Shown here: positions 21,592 through 32,455 of the stretch, piece after piece
Numbering within the stretch: the first letter of the stretch is position 1
Layout of the letters: each line of letters begins with the position of its first letter
Origin: Ligustrum vulgare
Taxonomy: Eukaryota > Streptophyta > Magnoliopsida > Lamiales > Oleaceae
Direction: 5' to 3'
DNA length: 64,000 nt
Assembly (NCBI GenBank): GCA_963555705.1
Contig: OY743168.1
Coordinates: forward strand, 93,226,925 to 93,290,924
Notes under the pieces: model-generated
What the model saw: the letters and a program-made list of their open reading frames with translations, nothing else
Databases searched by the model: none
Told to the model about the DNA's origin: nothing
Program-made: the position numbers and the translations under genes

Positions 21592-22918
21592 TCATGGGTG
21601 TCGAATTCAACAAATAATAATATTTTCTTGCTCTCATAAAAATAAATTGTAATAGTGGTGAATAAGGTCGAATCCACAGAGATTGGTTAGATTTAATTCT
21701 TCAAGAAAATTAAAACAATAAATTAAAAATAAGGGGGGTTTTGAATATCGAATGTAAAATAAATTGTAAATAAACAATTGCGGAATTAAACTAATGAAAA
21801 TATCAAGTTAAATAAATATCCAGCCCAAGCCCCAAGGTATAATCTCAGTATAATTCATGGAATTGATCATGGTTGCAAAAATAAAATCTTTTACTCATTT
21901 TCTAAATTGGTTATGGTTATTTATACGATCTAACAACCCATCTCTCCTTACTTTATCAATAATCAAGAGACGCTCGTTAATTATTTCCCTAATCAATAAA
22001 TAACTCTAGATACGATCGTAGGATTTAATTTACCAATAGCATTAATTTCTAGAGAGACGACCAATTATAACCAACAAATTCACACGTGTGATTCATTTAA
22101 GTTATGTTATATATCTACATAACATAAGTCAAAAATCAGTCTATAATCAACTATGTTATTTGTCACTTGTATTAGAAAACCTAAACAATTACGGATTTAG
22201 ATTTCTAATTGACTAAGTATCGTTTTGACAATTCAAACAACGTGCACTTTGCATTAATAAATCAAAAAAACAATTTTGACACAAACAAAAGATTTATAAA
22301 TATAAAACAAATAAAAGAACAATTAAATTAATTAGATCTCACAATTCTTGTAGAATCAAAACTTCAATTATCCTTGAACTGGAATAATAATTTAGCTATC
22401 CATAAAAATTGAGAAGGAAAAATAAAACTAAGAGAAAAGAGAATGATGGAAAACCTAATACCCTGAACAAGAAAAAGGGATAGAGAATTCTTGTATGGAC
22501 AGATTCCTAGAGATAATGAAGGATCTAGTTTCCTTCCTTTTATAAAAATCTAATTATTCCCTAAAATAACAAAAATCTGTTAATTACATAAATAATCTCT
22601 CTAAATGTTCATATCCTTTTAGAAAATAATTGTGGGTCCAATAGTAATATTTTTTCCCTCCAAAAATCGCTCATATAATTCAAGTCTTCATGAAACAGTA
22701 AGGCGTGCCCACGCTTTATGCAAAGTCCTTCTCTGATTGTGCACATTTTGATATTTCAACTTCTTCTTTTCAATTTATGACATTGAATCCAATTTGATCT
22801 CAATTCTCCATATAATCCACAAAACATAAAATATAATTAATATCCATAATTTAAGCATTTAAAATCAATGGAGTAAGATGAAATATCACAAATTAAATAG
22901 CAATTATGCGCTCTATCA
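21592..22918 (-). repeat. Element C 3' LTR
   Basis: 1327 bp. On the - strand it begins TGATAGAGCGCATAATTGC and ends at CACCCATGA, the final CA lost by mutation. A - strand TATA-like TTTTATAAAAGGAAGG lies near 22540. Confidence 0.85.
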
Positions 22919-22931
22919 AATCCCCCACATA
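22919..22931 (-). other. Element C polypurine tract
   Basis: The - strand reads GTATGTGGGGGATT directly before the 3' LTR, the expected plus-strand primer. Confidence 0.75.
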
Positions 22932-23361
22932 CTTAGACAATACTTGTCCTCAAGCATAAACTAGCTCAAGTTAATGAATTGTCCTCATCATCATTCATTC
23001 TTCTATCTCCACAATTCAACAAAAGGCTAGTCACTTCAACATTTTTTTTTTTTTTCAAAATCCACATGTGGTAGGATTTAGCACCTTACATTAGGTTCAC
23101 ACAATACCCTCAAAGTGTTTAGAGTGCAAAGTATAAATGTACTCTCAAGTCAAAGTATAGAAAAGTCTTGCCATAGGCTTGCTAATATATCACATTGGAG
23201 CCACCAATGGTTTTGAATGCAAAGTAAGAGTCTTAACACCGGTTATAATGAGGATCGGGTAAGGTGAGATAAAAATTATATATTTTTGACTATTTTCATT
23301 GAAGGAATTATACAAACTTCTTCGTAAGAACTCACTTAAAATTCATGTACTTCAATCAAAT
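22932..23361. other. Element C internal non-coding block 1
   Basis: No coding sequence is seen. The text (ACTTGTCCTCAAGCA, AGGATTTAGCACCTTACA, CAAAGTAAGAGTCTTAACA) is the kind found at the 3' end of Athila/Tat elements; related, diverged text recurs at 24400-24640. Confidence 0.5.
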
Positions 23362-23382
23362 CACTCCCCGGCAACGGTGCCA
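23362..23382 (-). other. Second, foreign primer-binding site inside element C
   Basis: The - strand reads TGGCACCGTTGCCGGGGAG, a tRNA-Asp-type primer site, located 6 bp beyond the end of a family A LTR and about 4.5 kb from element C's own primer site. Confidence 0.75.
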
Positions 23383-23388
23383 AAAATT

Positions 23389-24300
23389 TGATGCGTGTCA
23401 CGATGCACCAAAATAATAAATAATTCCTTACTCGCTAAATATTAATTAATAATGTAGTAGCAAGAGTAGGGGTCGATTCCACGAGGAACGGAAACTAATT
23501 TTAGTTGTACGATCAATTAGAATGGAATTGAGGGTTTGTTGTTTAAAATTGCTTGAATAAAAAATATGCATAAAAATAAACAATTAAATATGACTAGAGA
23601 AATAATATAAGAAGAAATCTTGTTCTCGAGTTCGGTTGTGCCCTTATTTAATGTTATACATTTTCTTGTAACGTGTTTATATCCCTATTCAACTATTGAT
23701 CATAAATAATCAACAAGCTCTGATTGTCTAAATTCTTCCTTATGTGTATTGATTCAAAACAAGTTCTTCCAATTCTAGCCACGGACAATCCTAAACAAGC
23801 TCTTAGGATTTAATGCACGACTAGTATGAAAATTTAGAAGAATAGATTGAATTTGATCGTTAATTACACGAGCTCGAATTAATAAATCCAAGTTGAATTA
23901 TTACTAAATCTGCACGATATTTATTTGCTACTAAAGTAAAGATTCAATGACAATTACGGATCAAGAATCTAAATATAGCATATTCATGAATCCAAAAATC
24001 AATAATCATATTGGCCAAATTAAACTATTAATCAAATTAACTTAATGAACATTCAAAACATAATAATCCAACAATTGAAACAAAGGAATAAATGCACGTA
24101 ACTAGTTTCTAGGAAGAAAATAACATAATTGAATAACACAACTTCCCCTTTGAACAAGATATGAAATTTAGCCTAGCATGGTTGTGATAGATTCTTCAAG
24201 TTGCTTCATAAATTCCATTGTTGTTGATATTCTTGCGCTTGAAAATCTTCCAAGAATGCTCTATATTTTGCTCTCAATTTTCTTCAATGTCCAGCCTCTC
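23389..24300 (-). mobile_element. LTR of family A, copy 3, truncated
   Basis: In inverted orientation it matches 2950-3856 of copy 2: it starts with the complement of the CACGCATCA end and runs to GTCCAGCCTC, where similarity fades near 24300. With the adjacent primer site it is a 5' LTR end of a family A element, so at least part of a family A element was inserted or recombined into element C. The matching 3' part is missing. Confidence 0.75.
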
Positions 24301-27210
24301 GTGATTATGCTCTCAATTTATCCATGAATTACAACATGGGTGTTATTTTCGATCAACCCGAGGGCACAGAATATGGACCAAGCAATTCAAACCACTCATA
24401 AGTATATGTAATGGGAGTTAACACCTCACTAGGTATTTCTCTCTTCGCACAAAGTGTATAAAGGTGAGAATTTTCACTCAACTCACTGCATGGAGAATTC
24501 ATTGCCACAGACTGCTCAGATGTCATGACCGGAGCTAACAGTAATACAAGTGCAAAGTAAATGTCTTTACTTGGTTGTAACGGGGCTTTGAGTCAGGTAG
24601 GATAAAAGGAAAATATTTAGGCTAAATTGATAGGAGAGTTCACAAGCCGATTTGGTTAAAAACGATAATCTCTTCCTCCACCTTTCAATGCGATTTTCCA
24701 CAATTTCCTAGTATCCAATCGATTCAGCCCTTGATTCTTATTGTGCATTTGGGGGTTTATTCTCTTCACCGGGGATTTTTTTTTTCCTTTCTTTCTTTCT
24801 TTCTTTTTTTTTTTCCTTCGCAGCTTGTTTCTTTTGACTCCATTACCACTTAATCCTTGATTAGCACAAAGTGAAATCACCAATCTTTTTGAAGTTTAGT
24901 CCGTCTCATACTTCTCAACCAATACAAACTTGTGAAATTCCTCTCTTGTGGGTTCAAGATAGAGGTAGCATGAAAGAAAGGGTATCCATGGCTGGTAGCG
25001 TGACAACAAAATTCCAAAGACAGGTTAAGGCTCAAAAAGGCTTCTATTGATACATGTATCATGGTAGGCCTTTTTAGAAGGTCAAATTGGGTTTCACCTA
25101 ATGCATTTACTATATTTTGCACTTGAGTCAAAAAGCTACAACGACATGCACAAGAGAGCACATCCAAAAACAAACTAATCATACATGACACATATCAAAG
25201 AATAAGAGCTTAATATTAAGAGTGAAAGTAGCTCATAGGCTCAAAAGCTCACGAATTAAGGTTTATATATTTTGCTCTCATCCATTTATGAAATATAGGT
25301 CATTGCTCGGTCCTGATTTCAAACTCAAAATTTAGTGACCAAGGATTAATGTCAAAAAGAGTGGAATTAGGTTAATTGGGGCGGTGTTACATCATATCAA
25401 CTTTGGTTTGACTCGATTAGGTATAGATTGCAACTCGACCACTTTATCTCTAACATTACTTTCACATTACCACTTAAAAGAAAGAGAAGACTTACATCAT
25501 AGGTCTTTGATTCTCAATGTCTTTTAGTCTCAACCAAAATAAATTGAAGCTCAAGTGAATAAGAATAAATATTCCTTCAATGCAAGGTTCAAGAGAATGG
25601 AAGATTAGCAAAGAATAGGAGTTCTCATGGCTTGTATTGTGATTAATTTTCAAAAAAAAAAAAGTTACGGCTCAAAAGTGGCTTTCTAGGGGTATATTTC
25701 AAGGTAGGCATTTTAAGAAAGCTAAATTTAGCTTCACCTAAGTGCCCTTCACTATTTAGTACATTCAGTTACCAAGAGGCATTCAACATGTATAACAAAG
25801 CAAGTTTTAGAAAAAATCAACTACACTTGACAATCACACAATCAAAGGAATAGAGCATAGCGTAGTGTATATATATTAATGCTCAAGAGGCTCAAAAGTT
25901 TACAAAATGGGGTTAATCTGCATCAAATCCCACACACCCTTCATTCAATCCACCATCAAGAGCAATCAATCCAGTGCAATAAAGAAGAATTCAGCTACTC
26001 ATGCCATTCCTCACCGTGCCTCAATTCACTTCAATAATGTACAATAATTCAGATCATAAAGGACAAGTATCCATATAATCACAAATTGGGGATGAGAATT
26101 TTCAAAAATTTCTTTGAAAAATAGGGCAAACATGGAATGTAATAGAAATTGAGGTGCAAATAAAATGAATCATATTTCACAAACCAAGCAAAGCACATTC
26201 AAAACCTTCCCCCACACTTAACCCATACATTGTCCTCAATGTACCAAGTAAAAACTATAAATAAAAAGAATAAAGGACTCCCCTGAAATCTGCCTGATTC
26301 TCTTTTGCGTGTAGGTGACTGAATATCATCCAGAGTTGTTCAGGTTTCATCACTGCGAGCCTGTTGTGCAAATTATCTTGTGCTTCCAAGACTAATTTGA
26401 GACCATTTTTCTTTTCCCATGATGCAAAACCGATGGTGGTTGATGCTTGAACTCATGTGAGTGGAAGAAAAATAAAGAGAATTGGAGTTGAGGGGAAAAG
26501 GGGTAGGTGAGTGTGTTTCTGGGGTTGGGCGGTTTGTGAGTTGTGGGATGTGGAGATGGTGGGGCTGAAGAAGGTAACTGAGTGGAAGATGGAGATGTGG
26601 CTGGGTTGGTGGTTTGGTTTTTTTTTTTTGTCTAAGGCCTTGTTTTGAACCCGAGAATCACCTTGAAGAAGGCGTGGGCACGTCTTATTTCAAGATTCTT
26701 TCAATTCATTGTTTTCTTCATAGAGCGTGTCCACATCCTAATGAATATTCATATATTAAAGAAAAATCCGGGTTGCCTCCCGAAAGATCTTATTTTAAAG
26801 TCATTAGCTCGATTCTCCTCGTAAGCACTTCATGGCACTCTAAATATAGCTTTTGATACCTTACACATTTTGCTTATTTTGACTTTTTTCCACTCTTCAT
26901 TTGTTCGAAACACTTGCACTTTACCACTTCCAATGTCATGGGACTTGCCTATTTCATCCAATTCAAACTCAACAATGTAGACTTGCACCTCCTCAAATGG
27001 CTTAATCACAAAATCAATTATTGGACAACTAGTGAAGTTGAGAAAATTTGATTTGATCTCTTCCTCATTAATTTTCACTTCCCCATGTGATTCTTGTGTG
27101 ATTAAATTGTCATTCTCTTCAAGCTCATCTCCATCAGTTGATGTCTCCTCGGATTAAATGACCAATCCAAAATTTGAATCCATGGGCAATGACAAGTTTT
27201 TCATGTTAAT
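24301..27210. other. Element C internal non-coding blocks 2 and 3
   Basis: No usable coding frame remains. Two diverged versions of one region lie at about 24460-25200 and 25260-25900; both contain a stretch like GTTACGGCTCAAAAGTGGCT followed by GTAGGC, then CTTCACCTAA. Near 26210 is CCCCCACACTTAACCCATAC and near 26770 GGGTTGCCTCCCGAAAG, common text in Athila/Tat internal regions. Confidence 0.5.
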
Positions 27211-27780
27211 TCACAAGAGTGGATTAACAATGGTTTGGAAAGACAACTTTCCTTGAGATTCCAATCTCCTCACAGTTGATTCCAATTGACTCACTTGATT
27301 CTCCAAGTTCTTAATCCACACCCTTGTCTCCTGTTGAAATTGTTGTGTATTAATTGCAAGTGATTTAACAATTTCTTCTAGAGATATACTTGAACTTGAA
27401 GAAAATTGTTGTGGTTGAGGAGTAGGTTGTCTAGGCTGAAATTGCTTGTTTGATAACTGAAGTTCGGATGATCCCACCATCCTGGGTTGTAACGGTTTGA
27501 ATAGGGATCATACTTTATTTGAGGTGGGCCTGGAAATCTTCCAACTGCATTAGCCTACTCAAATAAATCTTCTTGAAGAGTAGGACATGTGTCAGTTGGA
27601 TGATTGGTGGCAGCACAAATTACACATTCTGTAACATGTTGCATATTTCCTACATCCATTTGTTGAACAAGAGAGGTTATATTCGCTATTTGATTTTCAA
27701 GAGATGATACATTTACCTCATTCACCCTTTTCATAGGGGTGTCTTGTCTGAATCCAAATTGTTGAGTGTTAGCAGCCATG
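27211..27780 (-). pseudogene. gag remnant of element C
   Basis: The first part (27780-27555) starts MAANTQQFGF and has a CCHC knuckle, CVICAATNHPTDTC, followed by CPTLQEDL. The second (27480-27211) is a coiled-coil stretch with SLEEIVKSLAINTQQFQQET, then NLENQVSQLESTV and GKLSFQTIVNP, closely resembling the C-terminal part of Athila-type Gag proteins (known from family memory, not a search). A stop and a frame change separate the two. Gag would package element RNA; this fragment cannot. No pol follows. Confidence 0.75.
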
Positions 27781-27866
27781 ATGGAGATCAAATTACTAGA
27801 TGAGGAATCAATTGAGCATAAAATGAATAAAAAAAAATGAAAAATTAAATCTATTTGACACCAATC

Positions 27867-27884
27867 TCTGGCAACGGCGCCAAA
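27867..27884 (-). other. Element C primer-binding site
   Basis: The - strand reads TTTGGCGCCGTTGCCAGAG, 4 bp beyond the 5' LTR, complementary to a tRNA-Asp 3' end. Confidence 0.85.
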
Positions 27885-27888
27885 AGTT

Positions 27889-29229
27889 TGATTGGTGTTG
27901 AATCCAACAAATAATAATGTTTTCTTGCTCTCATAAAAATAAATTGTAATAGTGGTGAGTAAAGTCGAATCCACAGAGATTGATTAGATTTAATTCCTCT
28001 AGAAAATTAAAACAATAAATTAAAAATAAGGGGGGGTTTTGAAGATCGAATGTAAAATAAATTGTAAATAAACAATTGCGAAATTAAACTAATGAAAATA
28101 TCAAGTTAAATAAATATTAAACCCAAAATATAATCTCAGTATGATTCATGGAATTGATCATGGATGTAAAAATAAAATCTTTTACTCATTTTCTAAATTG
28201 GTTATAGTCATTGATACAATCTAACAACCTATTAATAATCAAGAGACGCTCGTTTATTATTTCCATAATCAATAAACAACCCTAAATACGATCGTAGGAT
28301 TTAATTTACCAATAACATTAATTTCTCGAGAGATGACCAATTCTAACCAACAAATTCACACGTGTGATTCATTTAAGTTAGATTATATATTTTCATAACA
28401 TGATTCAAAAATCAGTAGGTTATATATTTTCATAACATGAGTCAAAAATCAGTCTATAATCAACTATGTTATTTGCCACTTGTATTAGAAAAACTAAACA
28501 ATTACGGATTTAGATTTCTAATTGACTAAGTATCGTTTTGACAATTAAAACAACATGCACTTTGTATTAATGAATCAAAACAACAACTTTGATGCAAACA
28601 AAAGATATATAAATATAAAACAAATAAAAGAACAATTAAATTAATTAGATCTCACAATTCTTGTAGAATCAAATTTTCAATTATCCTTAAACTGGAATAA
28701 TAATTTTACTATCCATAAAAATTGAGAAGGAAAAATAAAACTAAGAGAAAAGAGAATGGTGGAAAACTTAATACCCTGAACAAGAAAAAGGGATAGAGAG
28801 TCCTTGTATGAAAAGATTCCTAGAGATAAGGAAGGATCTAGTTTCCTTCCTTTTATCAAAATCCAATTATTCCCTAAAATAATAAAAATCTGTTAATTAC
28901 ATAAATAATTTCTTTAAATATTCATATCTTCTTAGAAAATAATTATGGGTCCAATAGTAATATTTTCCCCTTGAAAAATCGTCTATATAAGTCAAGTCTT
29001 CTGAAACGGTAAGGCGTGCCCACGCTTTATACAAAATCCTTCTCTAATTGTGCAACTTTTGATATTTCAACTTCTTCTTTTCAATTTATGATATTGAATC
29101 CAATTTGATCTCAATTCTCCACCTAATCCACAAAACATAAAATATAATTAATATCCATAATTTAAGCATTTAAAATCAATGAAGTAAGATGAAATATTAC
29201 AAATTAAATAGCAATTATGCGCTCTATCA
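27889..29229 (-). repeat. Element C 5' LTR
   Basis: 1341 bp, matching 21592-22918 with scattered substitutions and a duplicated GGTTATATATTTTCATAACATG-type segment near 28400-28440. The divergence shows an old insertion. Confidence 0.85.
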
Positions 29230-29234
29230 ATCAC

Positions 29235-30352
29235 ATAAGGAAAAATAGTATATTTGGTCCCTCATATTTTAAAATTGTTACAGATCTATCCTCAACCTCT
29301 AAAAATGATACTGATCATTCCAACATTTGAGAGAATAGGCCTGCATTGTTCAACCGTCTACCATCCCGTTGAAAAAAAATCTTCCGATTTGGCAGTAAAG
29401 GACAAATTTATATTCATCTTTCAAATAAATTAGAAAGAAGAAAGATGATAGTTGCATAATTTTCAAAAAAAACGAATAATTCAGAGGAAAAAAATTGCTG
29501 GGAAAGGAAAGATTTTTTTTAAAAAAAAAAATTAACTCATATGCTCGAAGACTCCTAAGTTTGATAAAAGTTTTTATTTATAAAAATGTGATATATTCTA
29601 AATAAAATCTATAGTTGAAAAGTGATTTGATGAAATGTATGCGGTTAAGAAATTGTTTGAAAAAATATTACATTCATAAGTAATTGTGCATCTATTTTAA
29701 ACCATGGCACTTAAAATAATTTTTTTATTTTACATTAGAGTCTTAATTTATAAAATAAGATTTTGACGTTAGATTCATTTAATATTGATTTCTAATGTCA
29801 TTGAACCAAATTAATTTACTTGATTTGTCCTTCAATTATATTAATCTTTATTTGTCATCTTCAAAAATATAATTGCAATTATAGCCCAAATTGATTAAAA
29901 CAATTCAAGTCTCGATTGGTTGACAAAAGATTAATTATAACTAAGCATCTCAAAATTAACTAATTTCATAACCAATCTTTTAAATCATGCTTAAATTTTT
30001 TATACATAGCAAAGTAATTTTTTTTCTACAATTTACACAATGACCTCAAAAAGTAAGTAAATAAATAAAATCTAAATTTTTAAAGGTCATACACGAAGTG
30101 TCATTTAACAATATTATTGAGAAATATACATAAGTAAATATTTGCATCGTGTAAAGCTGAAATTAACATTTCGTTTTGTCTTAAATGTCATAGTCTTTAA
30201 GGTTGGTCGACACTTGTAGAGCTGAATTTTAAATTTTCATTTTTTTTAATATATATGACATCGAGATGTTGTGCAATGTTTCATTTTAATTTTTAATATG
30301 ACGTTTGAAAATGAATTAAATTCAAGAGTCTAATCCTATTATTTACTATAGT
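29235..30352. other. AT-rich intergenic sequence
   Basis: No gene. Contains A/T runs near 29510-29535 and a weak F1-like stretch at about 29565-29690. Confidence 0.55.
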
Positions 30353-31092
30353 TGATGAGAATCGAGAAAGTCAAACATCGATGCGCGAGCCCGTGAGACC
30401 CATAACGAGAACCGACCCCGACGAGGTTCAAGATTTGAGGCTAAACAAGTAATTAAAGTTAAGAAAAACAAGTCAAGAATCAAGTTGAAGCCAAAATTAA
30501 GGAGAAATTGAACTTAGCCAATTTCGATAGACTGAAAGTCATTCCGGTCGACCGAAACTCTGCAGAGAATTTTGAAGGCAGCCACAGTCGCGTTCGGCTG
30601 AGGGTTGGTCGATCGAAAGTCCCATTTCGGTTGACTCTGTGATCGATCGAAGTAATTTCGGTCAACCGAAACACTCCGTTTTACAAAAACGAGGTTTTTC
30701 TTGTAAATTTCAAAATTGCATCTTTTGCCCAATTTTGTACATTATATACACAATTTTCATTTCAAACCCATTAACTTGGTTGTTCATTTGAGCTTGGTCT
30801 TGAGAGAAACTCCTTGAGGTAAGGTTAACCTCCTTTGTTCTTGTATTATCCTTGAAATTTCTTCAACTAAATCTAGAGTATTATTATTCTTGTGTTTGTT
30901 ATTGATTTCCGCCACCTTGAAATTTGTTTGATTGATACCCATTGGGCTATGTTAGTTTAATCCTTAAATTTTGAGTTAGATTTAAACTTGGGTTAAGATG
31001 TTTATCACTTTATTTACCACTTTAGCTTTCTTGAGTTTGGTATTAGATTGTTGTAGGAATTTTCGGTCAATACACCGAAGGAGTTCGCATCA
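30353..31092 (+). mobile_element. Probable solo LTR (family E)
   Basis: 740 bp from TGATGAGAATCGAG to GAGTTCGCATCA, flanked by ATAGT (30348-30352) and ATAGC (31093-31097), a 5-bp duplication with one change. Near 30535-30670 it has several near-palindromes of the TTCGGTCGACCGAA and GATCGATC kind, upstream of a TATATA stretch near 30737. No internal region is attached. The assignment rests on ends and flanks only. Confidence 0.5.
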
Positions 31093-32455
31093 ATAGCTAA
31101 TTATAATATTTTCTTGATCAATGTATTTGAGTATTAGATGTAGGACTTTGAAATTGTATATATAAGGATGGTTTCCAAAATTTGTAATCCTCAAAACTTA
31201 TTATTATTTAGAATGGCATTTGTTAGTTAATTTTATTTTTATTTTTCTCAATTGTTATGTTTCAATACATTATTTTTTGTCAATATAATATGTCTGTGCA
31301 TCGCACGGGTGTGAAATTAGTTAACACTAATCCTGAATGAGTTCAATTAATATTTTTAGTTATTAATATTAATATTATTATTTATTTTATTTATTTGTTG
31401 TTCTTAATATTATAAATTCTATGTGTAGCTACCAATATAAAAATTGTGTTAATTATTAATAATCATATTTTTATCAAAATAAAAATAAAGGCATGTTAGC
31501 AAACTTATTATATTTCAAATAGGGTGTAGTTAAATACATTTATTTAAAACGTATAAAATATTTTTTTCCCGTAACATAACACTTTGACTGCTAGGTAAAA
31601 ATTATTGAATAAGTTTTGAATATTTTGATAGTTTGTACTGTCATTGAGGATGGTTTCACGTTGTAGACTGGTTTATACAGAATTTAATTATTTGATTATG
31701 ATTTTTTGAGAATTATTTTTGTGAAAAAATAATTTTTTAGAATGTATAGTTAAAAAATAGTATGAAAAATTTTTAAAAATAATTTTTAAAAAAATGTGAT
31801 TGAGATGCATAGATGATTTCTTAGTATATAAAGTTAAATGTATTTACAATATACATTCGTTAAAATTTAATTAAAACTAACATTTCATGTTACTTAATTT
31901 GCTACATTCATTTAAATATATGACCACATGTATTTAATTTGTAATGTTAAAGTAAATGTGAAATGAAATATTTATTTAATATATTTAAATATCAAATATT
32001 GTAATAAGATAGTTAGTATCAATTCTAATGGTACTATTCAGATAGTGATAGATTATTTGTGATAATCTATAAATTATATTTTGAAAAGATTAATTACGTC
32101 AATCATTATTAAAATTGAACAGTTATGCAAATGGTCAATGAATTTTAATTTTTTTAGTTGTAAGTTATTAAGTTCCTAACTATTACAATTGTAGCAACTT
32201 AAAAAAAAAAAAAAAATGGCCCATATTAGGTACACTTAGTCAAAACCTCATTTTCAACTAACATTCTATTAATAAAATAATTTACATACAAATTTTTAAA
32301 AAAAAAAATCATACTTTTTAACAACTCATTATGTCAAAATTTATTATTACAAACTATATTATTTGATATAATGAGTCTCAAACAGTTGCTTAATTATATA
32401 TTCTCCAAAAAATCATTATTATAAAACTCATTTTGTAGATAATTAGGGCTCAAAT

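Larger units (their letters stand above)
21592..29229 (-). mobile_element. Athila/Tat-type LTR retrotransposon, non-autonomous (element C)
   Basis: Two diverged LTRs of about 1.33 kb (21592-22918 and 27889-29229) enclose 4.97 kb. Flanks ATCGC (21587-21591) and ATCAC (29230-29234) are a 5-bp duplication with one change. On the - strand a purine tract (GTGGGGGATT) precedes the 3' LTR and a tRNA-Asp-type primer site (TTGGCGCCGTTGCC) follows the 5' LTR. Only gag remnants are coding; protease, reverse transcriptase and integrase are absent. Text typical of these elements (GGGTTGCCTCCCGAAA, near 26770 on the + strand) supports the assignment. Internal blocks appear in diverged duplicate. Confidence 0.85.

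Noticed and set aside
24656..25191. Small - strand frames in element C (75 and 104 codons)
   Set aside because: One is lysine-rich from an A/T-run; neither resembles Gag or Pol domains, and both lie in degenerate non-coding blocks.
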